Shown: in pieces, positions 34,892 through 46,332 of the stretch
Numbering within the stretch: position 1 is the first letter of the stretch
How the letters are laid out: each line of letters begins with the position of its first letter
Source: Phoenix dactylifera
Taxonomy: Eukaryota > Streptophyta > Magnoliopsida > Arecales > Arecaceae
Assembly (NCBI RefSeq): GCF_009389715.1
Contig: NC_052397.1
Span: 14,394,129 to 14,458,128 of the forward strand
Reading direction: 5' to 3'
DNA length: 64,000 bases
The notes under the pieces: generated by a model
Seen by the model: the letters and a program-made list of their open reading frames with translations, nothing else
Database searches by the model: none
What the model was told of the DNA's origin: nothing
Program-made: the position numbers and the translations under genes

Positions 34892-37158
34892 TTATCCCAA
34901 TAAACTTGGCTTTCGAGGTTTGGTATTCTTCCTTCCATTGACCCTTTTCCCATCCGGAATGGTCTTCCTGCTTCCAAAGACCTCATTCCATTTGGCCTTG
35001 TGTTTTTTCCCTTGAGAATGGCACTCAAGGTTAAAAGCATTGCCGCAGTTCACTTTGCAGAGATTGCACCAAAAGTATGCTACCTCGTTTGAAGGTGTGG
35101 AATTGTTGCTTGCATGCTGTCTGGTATTCTTCCTTCGTTTGACCTTGTTCCCACTTGGTTCAGAGGACATGCATTGAGAGACCTCAACCCATTTGGCCTT
35201 GTGTTTTTTTCCTTGGAAGTGACACTTGAGATTAAAAGCATTACCACAATTCATCTTGCAGATATTGCACCAAAAGGATCCTATCTGGTTTGGTGGTGGT
35301 CGCTGACTGTCAGACTGTTGCAACAACGGTTGTTGACCCTGTGAATGCCTGAGAAGAAGTTGTCGATTCTGTGAATGCTCAGGGAAAGGCAATCGATCAT
35401 GGTTTCCTTGCAGGGCTTGGTCAGGGATATTTTCAGATGCCGCTTTTCGCTTTATCCCAATAAGGCTTTGTTTTGGAGGTATTTCCTAGAAGAAAAAAAA
35501 AAAGAACAATTAATGTGCAATCAGCCATAAGATATATGCAAGTTTCTAGTTGGTTTTTCACAAGCATATCACAGAAACAATGATCATAGAACCAAGCAAT
35601 GCTTTGAAGGGATAGTGAATTGCTTAGAATCAGAATCCAGGTTAGATATGCAAATTGGCATACTTCCAAAAAGGAGAGAGCACTGCCCAATAACACAAGC
35701 AATTGAGCAATGTACAGGTTATAAAGCATTCCATAAGGAAAGAATACGTGCAACTGCAAGTGAAATATTCAATAATTTAAGCTGTGCTTGGTTGCATAGA
35801 AAATGAGGTGAAGTTCCACAAATTTCAATTCTTCGAGGCTATGCTTCAATTATGACAATGTAAGGAAAAACAAAAGAAAATAAGATGAGAGTGAGCCCAC
35901 ACCTTGCACGTGACCATTACCAGAAAGAATGATCCCACTCACATTATGGCAAATAGATGGCTAGATGAGGATGGCTTATTGGTCAAAGTCATGGTAGATG
36001 AAAGAACACTAAAGAGGCTTGAAATATATCAACTAAGTGAACTTCATAACACTAAACTGATGGTCTTAATAGCACTTGTCTTGGATACATAATGGGATCT
36101 CAAAATACAATCTGTAATTCACCAACTTTTAAAGAGAAAAATATTAGGGGCGGACATATCATCTAACAAATAGTGAGTATCATAAGAGAAAGACAGAAAT
36201 GTAATACAGAGATGGTGGCCCATGAAATTCGGTGAACAAGAAAGGAGTGATGCCAAAAATGGGTGCAGAGGAGGGAGTGAAACCTAGAGCATAAGAAAAA
36301 TATAATACATTATGAAAGACTTAAAATATCCTTGAGCTGAATGAAGGAGAAAACCCAAATCAATTACCGTGTGACTTCTTTTTCTTGATGGAAAAAGGAG
36401 GGTAATCCCACTAGTCATTAATAGAGTAAAGAATACAGATAAAAAGAGTAAAAATATATGGAAAAAGAAAATTGGGAAGCAACAAGTACAAGGTTCTACA
36501 AAAGATTGACCACTCTGTTAAACACCTGCTTCCTATGAACCAGATATCTCTAGTCATTCAGCATTCCAATTATCTTCAGATAAACCCCTTCAGCATTTCA
36601 AAGATTTGTTAAGGAAAGATCCTTCTATTTATCTCATTCCAATTACCCCAGCAAGCAGCTAGTACTATCTGGTCCTGAAAAGGTTGGAGATTAAGGGAAA
36701 TTCTCTTCTTTCTCCAGCTGTTCATTAACTATGGTTTCTTGCAAAACCTTTGGACGATTATCCAGTTCCTTCACAGAGAAATGCATTACAGCTCTATGTC
36801 ATCACAATAGTGAAAAATATCACCTAAATTTTGATAGCAGATGTAAATGGAAAACTCAAACAGAACAAATTGAAATAATTGATAAAAATAAACAAAACAA
36901 AACAGAAAGGCTAATGATTGCAACAATAAGTGCATGTGGAAGGCCTTGTTAATAAATACAATATATTAAGCCCACTACCTAATGCCAGCAGAAACAAAAC
37001 AAACTGCCTTCCAAACTTCCATTGCATGTTATGTAAATATAAGTACAGATTTGAGTTATTTATGACTAAACTATGAAAAAGAAGAAACAGGTTCTTACTT
37101 GAGAGGGTGCACGGAGCAAGCCAGAGTCTATAGAAGACTGCAAAAGAACCATTTCCAT
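34892..37158 (-). CDS. Two-finger U1/matrin-type C2H2 zinc-finger protein
   Basis: My model joins exon 37,099-37,158 (MEMVLLQSSIDSGLLRAPSQ, donor CAA|GTAAGA) to exon 34,892-35,485 (acceptor TTCTAG, then EIPPKQSLIGIKRK), giving 217 residues. Two near-identical fingers follow the U1-type spacing C-x2-C-x12-H-x5-H, at about residues 93/96/109/115 and 160/163/176/182, each in the context FWCN-CK-NCGNAFNL. Fingers of this class (ZnF_U1, as in JAZ/ZNF346 and matrin) usually bind double-stranded or structured RNA. The start is uncertain. Sequence before this ATG also looks coding in the same frame but is broken by two stops, so the gene may once have been longer and may now be a remnant. The last exon is partly duplicated at 48,915. 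Confidence 0.65.
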
Positions 37159-37330
37159 TCATTTATGGTCTTCTAGCTCTCTTTTAAGTGCTTCCTCTTA
37201 GCTAATGGCCGCCTCCATCAAACCATTTGCTGCCTGTTCATTGTCAGCTAATTCATGTGCAACCACCTTCTCAAGTAGCATAGCTGATATTATATCTAAG
37301 TGATCAGAATTCAGTGAATGTAGGACCAAG
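37159..37330 (-). pseudogene. Decayed upstream coding segment of the zinc-finger gene
   Basis: Reading the minus strand in the frame of the zinc-finger exon gives VLHSLNSDHLDIISAMLLEK, VVAHELADNEQAANGLMEAA and EEALKRELEDHK. Two stop codons interrupt it, one TAA before EEALK and one TGA before MEMVLL. The residues look like a helical, charged protein segment, not random intron translation. I infer former coding sequence, either of this gene or of an ancestor. Confidence 0.4.
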
Positions 37331-38265
37331 AAGACTCATCACATCATAAACTGCAGCAAAATGACTATCCAAATGACCCTATATACTTCCTCCAACTTCA
37401 CCATCCATCTAAATGATATAAGATCAAAAGCACCGCCCTGAAACTAACAGGAGGAACAGAAGAACAATTCAGCAATTAGAAATCTCATAAGAACTCCCTA
37501 CAGAACCATCACAAGTTGGGCAAATTGCCTATGCTGCACAATGTAAGCAAAGATATCTTAAGTATAATTCATTTCTTCATTCAAACAGCTTTAATAAGAA
37601 GAATCGGAGATATGCAAAATCCTACCAAAACCTAGAGGAGCATAGAATCAGACATGTCACACAAAGATTCTTTTAAATATTTAAAAATTGATTAGCATTT
37701 AATGAAAAATGAAATTTTAAAGAACGGGGGGAAAAAATCCATTAGAGGAAACAGCAGCACAGTGACCTGACTTACAAGCATGTCAAAATCATGCATACTA
37801 GGAATAAATCAGAAACTTAACACGCCATAAAACCACATGATCTGCCAATCTAGCCTTCGCAATGACTTTTAAAACATTCGCAATAAATGGCATCAAGAAC
37901 TTTAAGTTATGAAGAACAAGCTACAATAAGATCAACGTCCGAAAGTCCAGAACTTTGACATCCAGACCAGCAGTGCTTCATAATATAAGTACAACCAAAA
38001 CATAGAATCCTGCAACACTTTGAAACTACAAGAAAAATCTACAAATATTCCCCGAAATCAAATCCATTTGGGATGAACAGTTAGAAAACGTCCAAGTTTC
38101 GAACCAAATGCAACAGCAAACCAGAGAGTTGTACCCTAGAACCAGCTCGTCCCATCAATTACGCGACGAAGAGCATTCCATACTGCAAAAAGACAAAGCA
38201 ACATCGCTTCAATTAGAGGCAGTGAAAGGACATACATAGAAAGGAAGCAAGGGGCGGAGTTATAC

Positions 38266-38300
38266 CTAGAATTCGGAGCCGAGCCATTCCAAGGAATCAT
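38266..38300 (-). other. Candidate first exon near the zinc-finger gene's promoter
   Basis: A minus-strand ATG at 38,300 opens MIPWNGSAPNS and ends at an AG|GTATAA donor at 38,266. A TTTTTGCAG acceptor at about 38,185 could receive it, but the joined frame stops after about nine codons. It is therefore probably a 5' leader exon with a short upstream frame. Confidence 0.3.
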
Positions 38301-38593
38301 CTTGAGATGATTTGGATCGTGATGAGAGAACTAGCCAGCGAAGAGCCAGAGAGGAGGAGCTCCCGAGGCCTAAAGAAGCCCTAACCCTAGAGGCATAAAA
38401 GAGGAAGAACTGCTTCCCTTCTACTTCTAGGAAGGAAGATTGGGACTTGGGAGGATTGAAAACGGAGTAGGGAATTGCATTTACGCCGTTGGTACAAAGA
38501 AGTACGGTTCGAATAACGCCGTTATTTAATTAGAACGGATAGCCCTGAAAGCTGTTACGCTTTCAACGACGTTACTTCTCCAAAAGTGCCTAA

Positions 38594-40150
38594 GGCCCTG
38601 TTTGGGGGAGCTGTTGGCAGTAGAGCTGTTGGAAGCAGAGCTGTTGGAAGTAGAGCTGTCTGAAGTAGAGCTGTTATAAAAAGCTGTTTGCTGTTTGGTA
38701 ACTACATTCGTAAAGTGCTGTGGTGGTTTGTTTTGTGTTTGGTAAACAAACCGAGAAAGTACTTTTGTATGATAAAATTACCATAAAGGACATTGCATAG
38801 TATTATACAACAGAACATAATAAAACATAACATAAATTAATACATAAATATACGATATAGTATAATATTATTGTAATATAAAATAATATTATGTTAATAT
38901 AGCATAATAGTAATATAATTATTAGAGTAAATTAATATTTGGTAATATAACATAATATTAAATTATTTAACATAACATATTAATGTATTATGATATAATG
39001 TAATATATATTATATTTATAGTATAATACAATAATAAAAGTATAAAATATTATAATTATTAGTATAAATTAATTTCACATAATATAACATAATATTAAAT
39101 TATTTAAAATAACATATTAATGTATTATAATGTAATGTAATATAATATAATATTTATAGTATAATACAATAATAAAGGTATAAAATATTATAATTATTAT
39201 TATAAATTAATTTTCCATAATATAATATAGTATTAAATTATTTAAAATAACATATTAATGTATTATAATGTAATGTAATATAATATAATATTTATAGTAT
39301 AATACAATAATAAAGGTATAAAATATTATAATTATTAGTGTAAATTAATTTTTCATAATATAACATAATATTAAATTATTTAACATAACATATTAATATA
39401 TTATGATATAATATAATATGATATTATATTTATAGTATAATACAAAAATAAAGGTATAAAATATTATAATTATTAGTATAAATTAATTTTTCCATAATAT
39501 AACATAATATTAAATTATTTAACATAACATATTAATGTATTATGATATAATATAATATGATATTATATTTATAGTATAATACAAAAATAAAGGTATAAAA
39601 TATTATAATTATTAGTATAAAATAATTTTTCATAATTACCCATAAAATAATTTTCCGCGGTCCAGGGGCTCTTCTTCGTGGTCCACGCTCGAGAAGGACC
39701 TCAGCGTGGGCCGCGAGGTTGATGATAAAAAAAAAACAATAGATTGATTTTGGAAGGTATGGAGAAGGATTAAAAAATTTTTCTTCTAAAATGTGGTTCA
39801 AGAGATGCATACAAAAATTGAAAAGAAAAATACCTTTTCTTACGGAAGGGAGTCTGACGGCTAGGGTTCTTGGCTCAAGCAGATTTTTAGGTTTATAAAG
39901 GGACAAACTATATAATTATGTTATTTTAATATGTGCATTTTTGTCAAAAATACAGCTTTCCGAAAAAGCTGAAACAGCTTCCTCCCAAAAGCTCCAAATT
40001 GGAGCTTCCTCCCAAAAGCTGTTTTCAGCTTCCCGCAAAAGCTGAAACAGCTTTTTGAAAAATTTACCAAACACAATTTTTGATCTAAAAGTACTTTTGG
40101 AGGGCCAGAAAGTGCTTTCTGGCCCTCCAAAAGCTCCCCCAAACAGGGCC
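38594..40150. mobile_element. PIF/Harbinger-like element, 1557 bp, TSD TAA
   Basis: The left end GGCCCTGTTTGGGGGAGCT is the exact inverse of the right end (19 bp), and TAA flanks it on both sides (38,591-38,593 and 40,151-40,153). Next to the right end are further short inverted repeats of agctgaaacagct type. There is no transposase, so it is non-autonomous. Most of the interior is an AT-rich tandem satellite. It sits about 290 bp upstream of the candidate first exon of the zinc-finger gene, and is absent from duplicate unit B. Confidence 0.85.
38955..39640. repeat. AT-rich tandem satellite, about five units of 138 bp
   Basis: The landmark attaaattatttaa appears at about 38,958, 39,094, 39,232, 39,370 and 39,509, a spacing of 136-139 bp. 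Units are nearly pure A/T and share a tatagtataatacaa block. The array lies wholly inside the PIF/Harbinger-like element. Confidence 0.85.
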
Positions 40151-40153
40151 TAA

Positions 40154-41528
40154 CTCTCGTGTCGGACCGGAACTGGCCGAACTGGACCGAGCCGCAGCTT
40201 GCCGGAGTCGGATCCAAAATTTTTAGGCTTCGGACTGGGTTTAGACTTGAAATTTTTATTCAAATCCTGATCCAATAAGGTCGGATCAGTTGCATGTAGG
40301 ATTAGAACTGGCTGGGTCAGACCAAGCTAGAGCTTCTACGAGCCACGTCTGGAAATTTTTTCAGCTTCGAGCCAAGCTTAAATCCGAAATTTTTTTTCAA
40401 ATCACAGTTGAATCAATCTGGGTTTAGGCTTAAAATTTGATCACGCCCAACCTGCATAAGTCCGTTTTGGTTGAAAGGTTCGGTGGATTGGAATTTAGCC
40501 TGATAATCTGAAACTCTTGGCCCAATTTAGCTCAAAATGCTCTTGAAAGACTCGTAGTAGAAGGTTTTAATAATGAATTCGGGCTGGAATCGGGCTTCAT
40601 TTTAGACTTATGCCTCAGGCCAGAAGTCAAGATTGAGCTTTGATCAGGCACTGACAAGGCCAAACATTGGTCCATGCCTGACCCAAAATTTGTTCAGATT
40701 TTATTTCTAGGTCAAAGCTCGATCTGAATGCTCTAGGCCTCACCAAAGGCCCAACCCAAAGCCGAGGCCACCCAATAGCTTGATATTTTTTTAAGTTGCC
40801 AACAGTATTTATTAAAAATTAAAAAAGAAGTCATCTATCCAAATCTATCCAAAGAGGAGAGAGCAATTCTTCCGCAAATAACCTATCTATCCAAATCTTC
40901 ACAAAGATGAGTTTCCAACTCAAATCTTTGGTACAATTAAAAAAAAAAAACTTAATTCACAAAATATACTTCTTATTATTTATTCGCTGATTTTTATATA
41001 ATTACGTAAAAAATTATTCTTAATGCTCCCTCTCAATAAATAGTTACTTCTGGTTATTTATTTTTTGTGCCTTCAAACTATAAAAAGTCAATCATACCCA
41101 TCTTTATTTATAATTTCATAAATCAATACATGTTTGATTTTTAAGCACAATAGCATGTGCTCAGGAATTGGATAATGTTACTACTTCTCATCATTGTTCG
41201 AACAGTAAGTAGGCTAATCAATGGAAAAATTAGACCCCAAATTAGAGGCTTGCTTGTCCAAATTTCAAGTAGGCCTCACATATCTTGCTTATTTGGAGCC
41301 CTCATGAAAACCAGAAAATTATCCTGCTGCGGTGAAATAAATTTGCTGCTATCCATATTTATCCTTCAACTTTGAGCTGTTGGAGCTCTATATTTTAGAA
41401 AAGGTTGGCTATGTAGCTGATTTCCAGGTATCTGATTAGTCTTATGAAGTAATGGAAGCTGAGCTTTGGGACCGCAAGATTGTCGAACATGGTTCGACTG
41501 ATGCCATTGCCTTCTTGAGAGGTTCCCT
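40154..41528. other. Spacer, no gene; absent from unit B
   Basis: From 40,160 to 40,790 the sequence repeats diverged words such as ggtcgga, gggctt and ccaagct, suggesting a decayed repeat. The rest is AT-rich. The right edge (about 41,528) is where similarity with unit B resumes. Confidence 0.4.
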
Positions 41529-42341
41529 TCATCCATAAGAAGAATTCAGATCAAGCAGTGAAATAGAAATTATTATGGATAAAAAAGAACAAAAAACAAT
41601 TATCATATTACTCATCAATATATACCTCATCAACCATTATCATTGTAGTGATCAGCGCGTCAAAGAAGATGATCGGAAAGGATACGAGCAACCAGAAGAT
41701 TTTTTTTTTCTTTCACAATTGTCACTGAAAATCAGACCATATTTCAAACAAAATGATATCCTTGTTTGGATGATTATGATTATTCCATTGGCCTTTGCAT
41801 TGGCCAAGCATATGAGAGGAACACTGAATTCAAAACAGGCAACGTGAAGCACAAGTATTCGCTCAGCATACGAGAGGAACACATGTATTTCAACCTCCTT
41901 AGCATTACCTTCTAAAATCTTCTTCTTTGCACTCTGGCAGTAAAGATTGTATTGATCTTTTGATGTGAACCTTATATTCTCATACCTACCTTCTTTATAT
42001 ATATATGTTTGTACGTACGTATGTAGATAAGTACTTGTATATGTATGTAAACGTGTGTATCTATGAACGCATATAGTAGTAGCAGGTCACCTTTCAACGG
42101 TTCAAACTTCTTAATAGTAGATATAAGGCGGTTCAGCCTAAAGTGGAGCTCCCATTTTCCATGTAACATTTGCACATTTATGCTTCTGTGCTAAATAAAT
42201 TGTTCTCTGCCAGCTTGTACTAGTAGGTATATATGTTGAACTGAGTCTGCAGCCTATTTTGTTCTGATTCTCAAACTATTCTTTTTGGTTATCCTTTTAT
42301 GAGTAGACCCATAAAAGTCAAAAAAAATAAAAAAAAAAGAG

Positions 42342-42700
42342 TCAGAGAGGGAGAAGACTTAAAACTATCCCATCAAAACTCTTCTGAATAGTGCACAGTA
42401 AAAAAGACAATCCAGTCAGCAGCATTATTCGCCATCTAATAAAATTAGTAGCTCGGAAAGCTACGAGCCCACACACATTCCATACTAGTGGGTGCTTGTC
42501 AAGACGACTGTGCTTGTCAACACTCTTCTGAATCCATTCAATCACCGTGGTCGCGTCACCTTCAAAATGGATACAATCTGCTCCTAGAACCAATCTGGCA
42601 TAGATAATGCCCTCCCATGAAGCTCTCAACTTTGTACCACTGACTGGCTCTTTGAAGAAATGTCGCCCCGCAGCCGCAATAAATCTGAACAGTAATAGTG
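42342..42700 (-). pseudogene. RNase H-like domain relic (unit A)
   Basis: The minus-strand frame contains LRASWEGIIYARLVLGADCI, then HFEGDATTVIEWIQKS and HPLVWNVCGLVAF. This is the plant RNase H-like domain found at the end of LINE-type retrotransposons and in stand-alone RNase H-like genes. No reverse transcriptase is nearby and the frame ends early. It was present before the segmental duplication because unit B has the same relic. Confidence 0.6.
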
Positions 42701-43240
42701 TACCTAGTACAATTGAGAAGCATCAACATGTACCTCTAATCATACTGGAAAGTTTATGTTGAATATATCTACTGACTGGTTTCTATTATAATGTCAACTG
42801 ATAAATTTTTAGCGGATACAATTTGAATCATTTGTGATGTAGAAACCAAGAAAACCCAGCTCCTGGTTGGGAGCCTACCCTGAATGAAAACAATGTCAAT
42901 GGGATTTGGAGAAACAAGACAAAAATAATGTGATTTAGTTTAAGAATGTTGGGAGGGGAAAAAAATCATGAACAGGAGACTATAGCAAAGTAAAAACCTT
43001 TGAATAGCAAACTTGTATCACACGCTATCATGAAAATTGTGCAAATATTTTGAATACAATATCCTAGACCAAGTTACCAACAATATTACACCACATAGGA
43101 TTTCAATGCTAAAACAATTTACACAAACAAACCCTAGGGAGGGGGTGGGGGTCGAACGTTGCGGAGGTAGGGAGGAAGAGGGGCGAGCGCTTGGGAGCAG
43201 GGGTTTAACCGGATGGATATCGATTAACCTAAGTATTCGA

Positions 43241-46200
43241 CTATAACCTTAAGATAATTTTAATCATTTTTTTTAGAAAAAAAGTAACTAAAAATCCACC
43301 TAACAATCCCAAGAAAAAGGAGACGGTGAGGGAGAGGAAGACGTAGAATGCCCCCCTCCTCGGAGAATCTTTCTGGTGGCCGGAGATCGGGCCGTCGGTC
43401 TTCGGCGAGGGGTTGGCGCGGGCGTCGGAGAAGGAAATGAGTGGGTCGCCGAGGAAGGAGTCGTTGTCGAAGGTGGCCATCTGGCCCGTTACTGGGATGA
43501 CGCCGGAGAGGAGGGGGTTGAAGGAGACGTTAAACTTGCTCAAGTCGGTGAGGCGGTTGAGGCTCTCTGGAAACTCGCCGGAGAAGTTGTTGCACGAGAG
43601 ATCCAGTTTCTGTAGGCATTGGATCCCGCCGAGCTCTGGTGGGATCGGGCCGGAGAAGCTGTTGCTGGAGACGTTGAGGACGATAAGCGGGAGCCGTGCG
43701 ATCTCCGGCGGGAGACGGCCGGAGAGCCGATTGAGGTTGAGATAGACTAAACTGAGATTCCTCATCCGGCCGATCTCCGGCGGGACCTCGCCTGAAAGCT
43801 GATTGCCGGAGATCGCCAGCAACTGCAACGGCGAGTTGGAATTCAGGAACTTCGGCAAAAGCCCATGCCCCTTGAGAAGCTGTCCCCAAATAATCTGGCA
43901 GTTCTTTCTCGTCATCAGGACGTAGACGAAGCTGAAGGGCGGGTAGGAATCCGGAATCCACCGCTTCACGGCCAGGCAGTCGCCGAAGCCGGCGATGAGG
44001 CTGTCGCGGCGGTTGGTCTCGATTGTCGGGACTGGATCGCCCCCAATTCCCGATATCTCCGGCGGAATTTTCCCGGTGAGACGGTTGTTGGTGAGGTTCA
44101 GCCACAGCAAGCTGCTGCAGTTCCCGATCTCCGGCGGAATTTCTCCTGTGAGACTATTATTGTCTAGCATGAGCCAGAGGAGGGACTTCAAATTCCCGAT
44201 CGTGGGAGGGATCGAGCCGGTGAGTTCATTGAAGGAAAGATCGAGTGCTTGGAGTCCGGTAATGTTGCCGTATTCTGGCGGGATGCTTCCATTGAAGTTA
44301 TTGTAGGCAAGAATCAAGTATTTGAGGCTTGGCATGTAGTTGATCTGGACTGGGAGATTTCCGGTGAAGTTGTTGTAGCTGAGGTCTAATCCTGCAAGGT
44401 GCGGAAGCTTGAGGATGCCGGAGGACTCCATGCCGCTGGTGTACTGATTAGTATGCAGGACTAGGTTTCTCAATGTTGTGAAATTCCCGAATATTTGTTG
44501 GATTTCACCGCCAAAATTGTTCTCGCCGACATCAAGGAACACCAATTTGGAGCAATTCAGCAGCTCGCTGGGGATGTCTCGATCAAAACTGTTTTTGCCC
44601 AGTATGAGTATTTCGAGCTGCGAGAGTGATCCGATGCCGGAGGGCACCCTGCCGGTGAAGGAATTCTCCCACAGGCTCACATGGTTTAGCTTCGAGCAGT
44701 TGGCGATCGAATCGGGGAAGACTCCATCGAAACTATTCGTTGAAAGTTCCAAGATTTCGAGCCCGCAGTCCGATCGGAAGCTCTCTGCAAAGAATTCGCC
44801 GGTGAAATTGTTGTCGGATGCCACGAATTCCCTGAGCTTGGAGAAGCCATCCCAGATTTCTCCATAGAACTGGTTCAACCTCAGGTCGAGGTACTGGAGC
44901 TTGGGGCATTGGTCGAAGCAGCCGGTGATCTCTCCGGTCAAATTGTTTGTTGAAATGTTGAGGGTGACCAGGTTCTGGCATATCGCCGGGAAGTTGGACC
45001 GGATTTCTCCGAAGAACTGATTCATGCCAAGGTCGAGCGTCTCCAATTTGTTCAGTCCGGTCAGGTTCAATTCTCCATCGAGGAGGTTGAGGGAGAGATT
45101 GAGGTACCGGAGGTTGACGCAATTGTTGAGGTCGCTCGGGATGCGGCCGCCGATGGTGTTGGCTGAGAGGTCAAGGTACGCGAGCTCGGTGAGGAGGGAG
45201 AAGCTGGGGAAGATGGCGCCGGAGATGCTGGAGGCGGATAGGTCAACATGGGTGACACGCCCGTCGGCGCTGCAGCCAATGCCGAGCCAGTTACAGGGTG
45301 AGGTTTCCGACTCATTCCATTGAGCATAGCTACCTCTGTATATGAGGTTGTTGTTTTGGAGGAAGTGCTTGAGCTGAAGCAGGACTTTCTTGTCGTTCTG
45401 TGGAGAGTCTTTGGCAGTTATCGCCTGACCTGCAGCAGAGCTAGCAAGTCAGCTCTCGCAAACAATAAGCAGGAATACTGCTGAAGTGGTATGCTTATTC
45501 TTGCATTAGCAAAAGGAAGATGGCAAAGCAGAGGAATATCTGCCTACATAGGATTCAGAAAGTTTAGATATTTCACAAGGCTGATGAATGCTGTTCGTCA
45601 AAACCAAAACCATTTCGAAACCCAGGAAGGATTCAGGAAGGATAACCTGAAAACTAGTTTGGGGGTTAACCTTGGTCTTCTGGAGATAATTGAAGTACGG
45701 AAAAGAAGGATTTGCGTCCAGGAAGCTCTGAGAAGGCTGTGGTTAAAGCATGAATTATGAGGAAAATGAACTAAAAAAGAGATGGATTAGAGGAGGTTGC
45801 AAAAACGAGATGGATGAGATCTGGGACTCTTTAATGTTCGGAGCTCTAAAGTTATATCTTGGAAACACCTAGGAAAAAGAAAGAAAGCAGAGAGGCATCA
45901 GGTTGTGAACAGAGGAAGATCAGAACTACAGAAACTTATGCTTGTAAACCATGTTACCAGCAAAATTACATCCCTAAAAAGGAGTTTTATGGTCGAATTT
46001 TAATGCTGAATTGGCTACATAACATAAAAATTTTGTTGAAAAGGGAATCAAGATGACATTATCGATCCACGAATATCTGACAGAACTACTTCACATGAAG
46101 CTTGATGCCTCAGAAACTTGAAAAGCCTGTAGTTTTTGTGGCCAAAGAATCAGATAAGTGCAATACAGCATCGACGGTGACAGCAGAAATTTGTATACTG

Positions 46201-46332
46201 AAGAAACCAAACACAAGGAATCAAGACAGAGGAGGAGAAGAAGGAGGTGCATGTCTGATCGATACCTGTAATAAGAATTAAGGAGAGGATGAGGAGAAAA
46301 TGACACGACAGACTCGCTTCCTCCTCCGACAT
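43241..46332 (-). CDS. NILR1-like LRR receptor without kinase (copy A)
   Basis: Exon 1 (46,266-46,332) encodes MSEEEASLSCHFLLILSLIL, a signal peptide, and ends at ACAG|GTATCG. Exon 2 (43,241-45,429, acceptor TGCAG) completes the Gly codon and continues QAITAKDSPQND. The joined frame is 751 residues. It has an LRR N-cap with SPCNWLGIGC, about 20 LRRs, the island with LAVKRWIPDSYPPFSF, and one membrane helix (FYVFLSLTVSFFLGLLGG). It then stops ten residues later at KKMIKIILRL. The ectodomain closely follows Arabidopsis At1g74360 (NILR1), an LRR receptor kinase reported to sense nematode ascarosides. Here the whole kinase is missing and is nowhere in the window, so as it stands this is a receptor-like protein. 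A few residues of one LRR present in copy B are lost here. Whether it is expressed, or acts as a decoy, is unknown. Confidence 0.85.

Larger units (their letters stand above)
35213..45474. repeat. Segmental duplication, unit A
   Basis: Two blocks of A match unit B in the same order and orientation: 35,213-36,190 matches 48,915-49,858, and about 41,529-45,474 matches about 49,863-53,912. Differences are a few per 100 bp plus small indels. The 5.3 kb at 36,191-41,528 has no counterpart in B. The left edge cuts through zinc finger 1 and the right edge is where the retrotransposon begins in B. Confidence 0.9.

Noticed and set aside
42342..42700. A complete LINE retrotransposon
   Set aside because: Only an RNase H-like domain is seen; no endonuclease, reverse transcriptase or poly-A tail nearby.
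43376..45323. Plus-strand and out-of-frame minus ORFs over the receptor exon (also 51,833-53,761)
   Set aside because: Shadows of the GC-rich LRR exon, not conserved as proteins between copies except by base identity.
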